A stretch of 10,423 nt of DNA from CAZOIA01 sp964579675 (GTDB taxonomy: Bacteria; Planctomycetota; Phycisphaerae; UBA1845; PWPN01): NCBI GenBank assembly GCA_964579675.1, contig CAZOIA010000193.1, forward strand, positions 1-10,423. The letters run 5' to 3'. Below, piece after piece: positions 1 through 5,645 of this stretch. The notes beneath the pieces are model-generated. The model searched no databases. It saw only the letters and a program-made list of their open reading frames with translations, and was not told the DNA's origin. Position numbers and translations under genes: made by a program. Position 1 is the first letter of the stretch. Each line of letters begins with the position of its first letter.

Positions 1-288
1 CCCCAGCAAATGGAACATTTGACGGCTAAACCGGCAGAACTCGCCGTCCGGGCGATGCAGTATTCGTCCCGGGCCGGTGAGAACGTGCTGGACCTGTTCG
101 GCGGCAGTGGCTCGACGCTGATCGCGGCAGAGCAGACGGGGCGGCGGGCGTTCGTGATGGAGATCGATCCGGCGTACTGCGATGTGATCTGTGACCGCTT
201 CCAGCGCTTCACGGGTAAACCCGCGATTCTGGAGCGGACGGGCACGTCGCCCCTACCCATGAAACCCCGCGAGGAGAACATGCGATGA
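1..288 (+). CDS. DNA methyltransferase, N4/N6 type, C-terminal part (5' end outside window)
   Basis: The reading frame is open from base 1, so this is the 3' end of a longer gene; the ATG at 10 is internal. The visible part reads HLTAKPAELA, matching the usual H-P-T-x-K-P-x-x-L element just before motif I of site-specific DNA methylases of the beta type. The AdoMet-binding motif I follows, VLDLFGGSGST (an FxGxG loop), then an acidic strand end (VMEIDP). Methylases of this order carry the catalytic (D/N/S)PPY motif upstream, which here would be outside the window. The enzyme would methylate adenine N6 or cytosine N4, either to protect phage DNA or as an orphan modification gene. The usual H-P-T is H-L-T and KPVEL is KPAEL, both mild changes. 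Target sequence and base cannot be told from this fragment. The gene ends just before the convergent operon at 393-1000. Confidence 0.9.
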   Translation, partial: PQQMEHLTAKPAELAVRAMQYSSRAGENVLDLFGGSGSTLIAAEQTGRRAFVMEIDPAYCDVICDRFQRFTGKPAILERTGTSPLPMKPREENMR

Positions 289-377
289 GAAGCGATGGGC
301 CGCGAAGAGAGGCGAAGCTGATTTCAAACCGGAGCAACGCCCCGGTCGAGGCCGAGGCGTTGGGGGCGGGGACGTGA
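285..377 (+). CDS. Possible 30-aa ORF overlapping the methylase stop
   Basis: An ATG at 285 overlaps the methylase TGA (286-288) in an ATGA arrangement and has GAGGAG at 271-276, eight bases upstream. The 30 codons end in TGA at 375-377. The peptide is charged at its N-terminus (MRSDGPRREAKL) and Ala/Gly-rich at its end, with no recognisable domain. The ribosome site and overlap are good, but the length gives little coding evidence and the 3' half coincides with a GC-rich hairpin (336-361). It may be a tiny phage gene or chance. I do not recognise it. Confidence 0.25.
   Translation: MRSDGPRREAKLISNRSNAPVEAEALGAGT
336..361. terminator. Hairpin between convergent genes, weak terminator candidate
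   Basis: AACGCC (336-341) and CGG (343-345) pair with CCG (352-354) and GGCGTT (356-361) around the loop TCGAGG, with one C/A mismatch in the stem. It lies where the rightward methylase and the leftward operon converge, the place for a bidirectional terminator. There is no T-run on either strand after the stem, so intrinsic termination is doubtful. It also falls inside the possible small ORF at 285-377. Confidence 0.3.
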
Positions 378-392
378 TGGGGTCAGGCGTTC

Positions 393-635
393 TCAGCCAG
401 AGCGAGGTACTCGGTCATGGCATCCCCGCCCTTCGTCGGGGACTTTGCCCGTGGCGGGCTGGTACTTCGTGCCACAAGTCTCGCACTCGACATGATCGTC
501 GTCAACCCACGGCAGGAGGTCCGGGCACCACTCATGGCATTCGGGGCATTCGCAGCCAGGCGGAACGGCCAGGTGCGTCCATTCACCCTTGCCGACGAGA
601 CCGGTGCGATCAGCCTCAGGTCGTGGCTGGCTCAT
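393..635 (-). CDS. Small zinc-ribbon protein, 80 aa
   Basis: The start ATG (633-635 on the minus strand) shares a base with the TGA of the HARE-HTH gene (635-637), a TGATG overlap that implies translational coupling. The 80-residue product has a zinc-ribbon pattern: CECPEC at residues 28-33 and CETC at 51-54, with an acidic linker (PWVDDDHVE) between them. Before the first knuckle is a short beta-type stretch (GEWTHLAVPP). No catalytic domain is present, so a nucleic-acid-binding or protein-binding role is the most that can be inferred. The last 20 or so residues are Arg/Gly-rich and less convincing as folded sequence. It forms a two-gene leftward operon with the upstream HTH gene. Function unknown. 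Confidence 0.75.
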   Translation of the reverse strand: MSQPRPEADRTGLVGKGEWTHLAVPPGCECPECHEWCPDLLPWVDDDHVECETCGTKYQPATGKVPDEGRGCHDRVPRSG

Positions 636-1000
636 CACTTGGCCTCCGCGTTGTACGCGAACAGTCCCCGCTCGACCTTGCGGAACCGGGCCGCCTCGCC
701 CTTGTCGGCGATGTGCCGGATGATTGCCGCGTACAACGTCGCGTGCGGCGTCTTGCCCCCTGGGCTGGTCCACAGGCCCTGCTCGGCCATCGCGGCGATC
801 ATGGCCTTGCAGGTCATCGGCTTGCCCGCGGCCTTCAGAACCTGCGCGGCCGCCTCCAGGGCGCTCGTCCGCTTGCCGCCCTCGCCGCCACGTTTGGCCC
901 GTGTGGCCTTCTTGGGCGCCTTGGCGCCTTTGGCTTTGCCTTTCCCGCCCTTGGCCGACGTGGCGGTCTTGGGCTTCGTCTTCTTCGTTTTCTTGCTCAT
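635..1000 (-). CDS. HARE-HTH protein with histone H1-like basic tail, 121 aa
   Basis: The frame is open much further upstream, but the ATG at 998-1000 is chosen because it has the purine-rich ribosome site AAAGGA just before it and because the protein starts with a well-formed lysine tail. Residues 1-44 are almost only Lys, Ala, Gly, Thr and Arg (MSKKTKKTKPKTATSAKGGK and on), like histone H1 or bacterial Hc1-type tails. Residues 46-117 resemble the HARE-HTH winged-helix domain (HB1, ASXL, restriction endonuclease HTH): TSALEAAAQVL, then KPMTCKAMIAAM, GLW, TPHATLYAAI and a C-terminal wing RFRKVERGLFAY. The family is found in eukaryotic chromatin proteins, RNA polymerase delta and restriction proteins, and has been proposed to read modified DNA. 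Here it could compact DNA or sense modification made by the neighbouring methylase; that is inference. Confidence 0.85.
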   Translation of the reverse strand: MSKKTKKTKPKTATSAKGGKGKAKGAKAPKKATRAKRGGEGGKRTSALEAAAQVLKAAGKPMTCKAMIAAMAEQGLWTSPGGKTPHATLYAAIIRHIADKGEAARFRKVERGLFAYNAEAK

Positions 1001-1210
1001 GGTTTTTCCTTTCTGCACGCCCTTGCCTGCGCCCGCCTCCGCCGGCGGGCAAGCAGGCCAGGCGTGCAACCCCATGAGGGCTCGATCTGGCCGCGGCATC
1101 AAGCGAAATCTGCCCGAAATCTGAGGTTTTTTTGCATGTTCGGCGACACCGCACACATCGCGACCGGCATGCAGTGTCACCGAACGGCATGCGCGAGGGA
1201 GGCGGCATAG
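1001..1210. promoter_or_regulatory. Divergent control region between the leftward operon and the structural genes
   Basis: These 210 bp separate the two divergent operons, so both promoters should lie here. Besides the hairpin at 1014-1068 there are two copies of CGAAATCTG (1104-1112 and 1115-1123) spaced 11 bases apart, about one helical turn, as expected of an operator. A T7 run follows (1127-1133). GTTCGGCGACAC (1138-1149) is the inverted complement of GTGTCACCGAAC (1174-1185) with one mismatch. GAGGGAGG at 1195-1202 is the ribosome site for the gene at 1211. I could not identify convincing -35/-10 boxes. Confidence 0.5.
1014..1068. repeat. Large imperfect inverted repeat in the leader of the HARE-HTH gene
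   Basis: TGCACGCC (1014-1021) pairs with GGCGTGCA (1061-1068). GCCCGCC (1031-1037) pairs with GGCGGGC (1044-1050) around the loop TCCGCC. The segments in between (CTTGCCTGC and GCAGGCCA) pair with one mismatch and small bulges. The stem begins 14 bases upstream of the minus-strand start codon, next to its ribosome site, so it would fold in that gene's 5' leader. It could affect translation or be a dispersed REP-type element; there is no T-run to make it a terminator. Confidence 0.65.
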
Positions 1211-1423
1211 ATGACCGAACATGCGCCTAGCGTGCAGGCAAGCCCGGCGATGAGCCCGACGGCGCTGACCGTCGCCCAGCTCGCCCGGCTGCTGGGCCTG
1301 GCTGAACAGAAGGTCCGCGAGCACGTCGCCGACGGCGCGCCGGTCAGCGCGGACGGAATGATCAACCTGGTGCACTACACGGCGTGGCTGAACCGGCGGC
1401 TGGGGCAGCGCGATGGCGATTGA
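1211..1423 (+). CDS. Small HTH protein, probable terminase small subunit, 70 aa
   Basis: The start ATG is eight bases after GAGGGAGG. The 70-aa product has a disordered N-terminus, then a helix-turn-helix-like stretch (LTVAQLARLLGLAEQKVREH, residues 19-38) and a second helix, INLVHYTAWLNRRL (51-64). Its stop overlaps the large terminase start by 11 bases. In tailed phages the gene directly before the large terminase is usually the small subunit, which recognises the packaging site on phage DNA and regulates the ATPase. The size is small for that role; lambda Nu1-like proteins also use an N-terminal winged helix but have an added oligomerisation region that is missing here. It could also be a transcriptional regulator of the operon. 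Its second helix matches the N-terminus of the next protein. Confidence 0.65.
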   Translation: MTEHAPSVQASPAMSPTALTVAQLARLLGLAEQKVREHVADGAPVSADGMINLVHYTAWLNRRLGQRDGD

Positions 1424-3689
1424 TCCGGCGAAGCTGACGCAGAGCGACCTGCTCCAGATGGTCAACGCCACGCCGCTGGGCGTGGTGCTGACCCGCTCGC
1501 GCCTGCGCCGGCAGATGGACGCTGGGGCGCTCAAGTTCGGCGACGGCACGCACATCCACCTGGTTCGGTACGCACGATGGCTGGCTGATGAGCTGGACAA
1601 GCCCCGACCGCCGAAGGCCGACTACGCCGAGGCGCGGCGCAAGCAGGCCGAGCGGAACCGCGCGGCCACCAAGGCGTCCCAGGACGTCCACCCCGTCCCC
1701 GAGATCGAGGACTGCGAGCGGCGGAAGGCGTGCGGTGAGTCGTTTCGGCTGTTCTGCGAGACGTACTTCCCGGGGGCGTTCTATCGCGAGTGGTCCGACG
1801 ATCATCAGCGCGTCATTGGACGGATCGAGAAGGCCGTGCGCGAGGGCGGCCTGTTCGCCTTCGCCATGCCCAGAGGAAGCGGCAAGACCACGTTGGCACG
1901 TTGCTCGGCCCTGTGGGCGGTCCTCTACGGCTACCGCCCGTTCGTGTGCCTGATCGGCGCGGCCGACGACCGCGCCAAGGAGCTGTTGATCCCGATCAAG
2001 AAGCACATCGTCGAGAACCCGCTTCTCCTTGCCGACTTTCCCGAAGCGGTCCACCCGCTCCGATGCCTCGAGAACAGCTCGAAGCGGCAGCTTCAACAGC
2101 ACATTCAGGGCCGCTTGACGCACGTGCATTGGGGACAGGAAAAACTGGTCTTCCCGACTATCGAACGCGAGCACCTGCCCCGGGCGCTGCGCGATGACGG
2201 TTACGAGGGCAGCCCCTCCTGCGGATCGATCATCACGACGACCAGCCTCGACGCGAACATGCGCGGCCAGCAGCACAGCCGCGTGGACGGCTCGGTCATC
2301 CGCCCGTCGCTGGTCCTACTGGACGACCCGCAGACCCGCCAGTCGGCGGCGTCACCGACGCAGACCAAGCGCCGCATGGAACTGCTCAACGGCGACGTCC
2401 TGGGCATGGCCGGTCCGGGCGAACAGATCGCGGCCGTGCTGACCTGCACGAAGATTTACGACGGCGACCTGGCCGATCAGGTGCTCGACCGCGAGAAGAA
2501 CCCCGAGTGGGACAGCGAATGCACCAAGCTCGTCTACGCCTTTCCGACGAACGAGAAGCTCTGGGACGAATACTCACACCTGCGCCGGTCGCGGGGCCGT
2601 GCCGCGGCGACCGAGTTCTACCGCCGTCACCGGGAGGCGATGGACGCGGACGCGGTCGTCGCCTGGCCGGCGCGCTACGACCCGAAGACCGAGGTCTCAG
2701 CCATCCAGCACGCGATGAACCTCAAGCTCAAGGTCGGTCCCGAGGCCTTCGCCAGCGAGTATCAGAACGAGCCGGTCCTGGAGCAGATCAACGATCAGGT
2801 GCTCACCGTCGAACAGGTCTGCGATAAGACCAACGGCCACCAGCGCGGCGCGGTGCCCCCCGCCTGCACGAAGCTGACGATGTTCATCGACGTGCACGAC
2901 CGGCTCCTGTTCTACTGCGTCTGCGCGTGGCAGGAGGATTTCACCGGCTACGTGATCGACTATGGGACGTTCCCGCAGCAGAAGCGATACACCTTCACGC
3001 TTGCCAGCGCGACCCGCACGCTTGGCCGGGCGTTCCCGGGCGCGGGCGTGGACGGCGCGATCCACGCCGGGATGGATAAGCTGATCTCGACGTACCTCTC
3101 GCGCGAGTGGAAGCGCGGCGACGGCCTGATGAAGATCGACCGCCTGCTGGTGGACATGGGCTACAAACCCGGCATCGTCGCCGACGTGAAACGCAAGGTC
3201 GGCGGCACGGCCATGATGCCGGCCAAGGGTGTGGGCATCCGCGCCAGCCGCAAGCCGTTGTCCACCTACACGCGCCATCCCGGCGAAGTGCACGGCCACT
3301 TCTGGTACATCCCCAACGTCCGCAGGACCGGCGAGTTCCCGCACGTGCTGGTGGACGTGAACTACTGGAAGACCTTCGTGCATTCCGGTTTGCTCACGGC
3401 GCCCGGGGACCGCGGCTGCATCTCGCTGTTCGGCAACGACGGCCGCGAGCACGAGCTGTTCGCCGAGCACGTCGCCCACTCGGAAACCTGGGTCGAGACG
3501 ACCGCCCTGGGGCGGGTCGTGCACGAATGGTCGCCGCGTCCGACCCGCCCCGACAACCACTGGTTCGACTGCCTGGTCGGCTGCGCCGCAGCGGCATCGA
3601 TGTGCGGCGTCAAGGCCCCCGGCGAAGCGCTGGCTGCCAAGCCCCGCAAGCGCTACACGCAGAACGACCTGCGAAGGAGGGATGCATGA
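1413..3689 (+). CDS. terL: Terminase large subunit with N-terminal HTH-like module, 758 aa
   Basis: This is the DNA-packaging motor: an ATPase that translocates DNA into the prohead, fused to a nuclease that cuts concatemers. Residues 8-61 form an HTH-like module resembling the preceding small protein, followed by a charged linker (62-100). The ATPase domain has Walker A MPRGSGKTT (152-160), Walker B VLLDDPQ (301-307) and a likely coupling stretch AVLTCTK (341-347). The RNase H-like nuclease shows candidate acidic residues D493 (FIDVHD), D581 (LVDMGY) and D714/D719 (PDNHWFD). The layout resembles lambda gpA-type large terminases, and 758 aa is longer than the usual 600-650, mostly through the N-terminal module. 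The start overlaps the upstream gene by 11 bases and has only a weak G-run before it, so coupling is likely. Confidence 0.93.
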   Translation: MAIDPAKLTQSDLLQMVNATPLGVVLTRSRLRRQMDAGALKFGDGTHIHLVRYARWLADELDKPRPPKADYAEARRKQAERNRAATKASQDVHPVPEIEDCERRKACGESFRLFCETYFPGAFYREWSDDHQRVIGRIEKAVREGGLFAFAMPRGSGKTTLARCSALWAVLYGYRPFVCLIGAADDRAKELLIPIKKHIVENPLLLADFPEAVHPLRCLENSSKRQLQQHIQGRLTHVHWGQEKLVFPTIEREHLPRALRDDGYEGSPSCGSIITTTSLDANMRGQQHSRVDGSVIRPSLVLLDDPQTRQSAASPTQTKRRMELLNGDVLGMAGPGEQIAAVLTCTKIYDGDLADQVLDREKNPEWDSECTKLVYAFPTNEKLWDEYSHLRRSRGRAAATEFYRRHREAMDADAVVAWPARYDPKTEVSAIQHAMNLKLKVGPEAFASEYQNEPVLEQINDQVLTVEQVCDKTNGHQRGAVPPACTKLTMFIDVHDRLLFYCVCAWQEDFTGYVIDYGTFPQQKRYTFTLASATRTLGRAFPGAGVDGAIHAGMDKLISTYLSREWKRGDGLMKIDRLLVDMGYKPGIVADVKRKVGGTAMMPAKGVGIRASRKPLSTYTRHPGEVHGHFWYIPNVRRTGEFPHVLVDVNYWKTFVHSGLLTAPGDRGCISLFGNDGREHELFAEHVAHSETWVETTALGRVVHEWSPRPTRPDNHWFDCLVGCAAAASMCGVKAPGEALAAKPRKRYTQNDLRRRDA

Positions 3690-3886
3690 CCGAGCCGGTG
3701 ACAGAGCGAAAGAGCTGGCCCTCCGACGGCGACACGCGCGGCCTGGAATGCCGCAAGTGCGGTTGCCGCCACTTCGTGGTGGACAACACGCGGAAGGTCA
3801 ACCGGATGATCATCCGCTACCGCCGATGCCGCAACTGCGGCCAGCGTATGACCACGTCTGAGCGGGCCGTCGGCCCGAACGAGTGA
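3686..3886 (+). CDS. NrdR-like zinc-ribbon protein, 66 aa
   Basis: The ATG overlaps the terminase stop (ATGA) and has a strong AAGGAGG at 3674-3680, five bases upstream. Residues 22-52 read CRKCGCRHF, then RYRRCRNCGQRMTTSE. This is the two-knuckle C-x-x-C zinc ribbon with the R-R-x-C-x-x-C-G-x-R-x-T-T-x-E ending of the N-terminal ribbon of the NrdR repressor. The ATP-cone domain that makes NrdR a regulator of ribonucleotide reductase is absent. Short proteins of this type occur in phage genomes; the likely job is binding nucleic acid, possibly as a regulator or packaging accessory, but no function can be assigned. Confidence 0.85.
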   Translation: MTEPVTERKSWPSDGDTRGLECRKCGCRHFVVDNTRKVNRMIIRYRRCRNCGQRMTTSERAVGPNE

Positions 3887-4002
3887 AGTTCTTTCCAGAT
3901 ATGGAAACCGATCCTTCGCAGACGGCTCACGCGGCCGGTTGTCAGCCCGCGGCCGGACATCTCGGGCCGGTCGGCGGTAGGTAGTGAAGGAGAGGTGACG
4001 CG
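3887..4002. promoter_or_regulatory. Intergenic spacer with dyad and direct repeat
   Basis: The 116 bp between the zinc-ribbon gene and the 65-aa gene hold a dyad, TTTCCA (3892-3897) GATA TGGAAA (3902-3907), right after the upstream stop. A direct repeat CGCGGCCGG occurs at 3930-3938 and 3948-3956, 18 bases apart. AAGGAGAGG (3987-3995) is the ribosome site of the next gene. The dyad is operator-like, and a secondary promoter for the head genes could be here, but no clear promoter boxes were found. Confidence 0.35.
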
Positions 4003-4200
4003 ATGGCGGAAGACCTGAAAGACGCGATCAAGCAGAACGCCGAAGGGCCGAAGCGGGCCAGCGGGGATTCGGGCAGCGTCGATCAGCACGACCTGAAAGA
4101 TCAGATCGCGGCGGACAAGTACCTCGCGTCCAAGGACGCGGCGAAGGGCCCGGCCAAGGCGTTCACCCGCGCCAAAATCGTGCCCCCGGGAACTGCGTGA
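4003..4200 (+). CDS. Small hydrophilic phage protein between terminase and portal, 65 aa
   Basis: It has a good ribosome site (AAGGAGAGG, seven bases before the ATG), and its stop overlaps the portal GTG. The 65-aa product is highly charged, with no membrane segment and no cysteine. The N-terminal third is Lys/Glu/Asp-rich, followed by HDLKDQIAADKYLASKDA (residues 29-46) and a basic-hydrophobic end, KIVPPG (58-63). In lambdoid gene order this slot holds the small head-tail joining protein gpW, so a connector role is possible from position only; I see no gpW motif. Function unknown. Confidence 0.75.
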   Translation: MAEDLKDAIKQNAEGPKRASGDSGSVDQHDLKDQIAADKYLASKDAAKGPAKAFTRAKIVPPGTA

Positions 4201-5645
4201 ACATGAAACTGTGGCCCTGGACAAAGCGGAAGAAGGTGCAGGCCGTTGGGCAGGTCATGCTCGTGCGCGGCCGGTTCGATGCCGCCCGGACCACGCCGGA
4301 CAACCGCAAGCACTGGGCCAACGCCGACCATCTCTCGGCCGATGCCGCCGCCTCGCCGGACGTGCGCCGCACCCTCCGCAACCGCGCCCGCTACGAGGTG
4401 GCCAACAACGCCTACGCCCGGGGTATCGTGTTGACGCTGGCAAACGATACGATCGGCACCGGGCCACGCCTCCAGATGCTTAGCGATAGCGACGAGGCCA
4501 ACCGCGCCATCGAGACCGAGTTCGCCGCCTGGGCGAAGGCCGTGGACCTGCCCGGTAAGCTCCGCACGATGCGGCAGGCACGGGCGCAGGATGGCGAGGC
4601 GTTCGCGCTGCTGTTCAACAACGCCCGGCTCGCGGATCCCGTCAAGCTCGACATCCGCCTGATCGAGGCCGACCAGGTGACGACGCCCGGCCTCTCGCCC
4701 ATTCAAACTGGCGGGGTCAGGAACGTGGACGGGATCGTCTTCGATGAGTTCGGCAACCCCGTCGAGTACCACGTGTTGACCGAGCACCCCGGCTCCAGCG
4801 GTGCGTTGGCCGGCACGCGGTACGACCGCATCCCGGCGGCCAGCATGATCCACTGGTTCCGGGCCGACCGGCCCGGTCAGTCCCGCGGCCTGCCGGACAT
4901 CCTGCCGTCCCTGCCGCTGTTCGCCCAGCTTCGGCGGTACACGCTGGCGGTCATCGCGGCGGCCGAGAGCGCGGCGAACATTGCCGTCCTGATGAAGACC
5001 AACACGCCGGCGGGAGGCGAGTCGGCCGAGGTCGAACCCATGACGGAGATGGAGTTTGTCCCGAACATGGCCGTCTTCACGCCGGAGGGCTGGGAGCCCT
5101 CGCAGGTCAAGGCCGAGCAGCCCGCGACGACCTACGACATGTTCAAGCACGAGATCCTCAACGAGATCGCCCGCTGTCTGAACATGCCGTACAACATCGC
5201 GGCCTGCAATTCCAGCGACTACAACTACGCCTCCGGGCGACTGGATCACCAGACCTACTACAAGAGCATCTCCGTCGAGCAGGCCGACCTGGAGTCACGC
5301 GTGCTGGATCGCATCCTCGCCGCCTGGCTGGCCGAGGCCGTCCGCGTCTTCGGCGTGGGCGATGTGGCCGGCGCGCCGCACCAGTGGTTCTGGGACGGCC
5401 ACGAGCACGTCGATCCGGCCAAGGAAGCCAACGCCCAGGCCACCCGCCTGGCCAGTCACACCACCACGCTCGCCACGGAATACGCCCGGCAGGGCAAGGA
5501 CTGGGAAACCGAGCTGCGCCAGCGGAGCAAGGAGAAGCAGCTCATGGCCGAGCTTGGCCTGACGGAGTCCGACGCACGGCCGGCCATCGGCGATGCGGAA
5601 GAAGATGACGAAGCGGAAAGCGAGGCGGATCGTGCCGCTGCCTGA
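4197..5645 (+). CDS. Phage portal protein, lambda family
   Basis: The portal forms the ring at the unique head vertex through which DNA is packaged and to which the tail joins. The 482-aa product has the features of the lambda gpB/PF05136 family: an N-terminal basic segment, VLTLANDTIGTGPRLQ (78-93), an RLIEADQVTTPG stretch (154-165), DEFGNPVEYHVL (183-194), the FRADRPGQSRG loop (221-231) and a C-terminal SSDYNYASGRLD segment (339-350). The last 25 residues are Asp/Glu-rich. GTG at 4197 gives a four-base overlap with the upstream stop; ATG at 4203 is an equally possible start that loses two residues. Its 3' end overlaps the next ORF by up to 53 bases in another frame. Confidence 0.93.
   Translation: MNMKLWPWTKRKKVQAVGQVMLVRGRFDAARTTPDNRKHWANADHLSADAAASPDVRRTLRNRARYEVANNAYARGIVLTLANDTIGTGPRLQMLSDSDEANRAIETEFAAWAKAVDLPGKLRTMRQARAQDGEAFALLFNNARLADPVKLDIRLIEADQVTTPGLSPIQTGGVRNVDGIVFDEFGNPVEYHVLTEHPGSSGALAGTRYDRIPAASMIHWFRADRPGQSRGLPDILPSLPLFAQLRRYTLAVIAAAESAANIAVLMKTNTPAGGESAEVEPMTEMEFVPNMAVFTPEGWEPSQVKAEQPATTYDMFKHEILNEIARCLNMPYNIAACNSSDYNYASGRLDHQTYYKSISVEQADLESRVLDRILAAWLAEAVRVFGVGDVAGAPHQWFWDGHEHVDPAKEANAQATRLASHTTTLATEYARQGKDWETELRQRSKEKQLMAELGLTESDARPAIGDAEEDDEAESEADRAAA

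Noticed and set aside
383..415. Minus-strand 11-residue ORF MTEYLALAENA
   Set aside because: It is too short, overlaps the zinc-ribbon gene in another frame and has no clear ribosome site.
374..1210. Long + strand open frames over the leftward operon (278 and 235 aa)
   Set aside because: They lie opposite two minus-strand genes with coupled starts, a ribosome site and recognisable domains; the + translations are Arg/Pro/Ala-rich and without domain signs.
1001..1600. N-terminal extension of the HARE-HTH frame up to 1600
   Set aside because: The frame is open through the control region and the start of the terminase genes, but the ATG at 1000 has a ribosome site and begins the lysine tail; the extension has no domain and overlaps real genes.
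4101..5249. 382-aa minus-strand open frame
   Set aside because: It lies antisense to the portal gene; its Arg/Gly/Val-rich composition is typical of a high-GC shadow frame.
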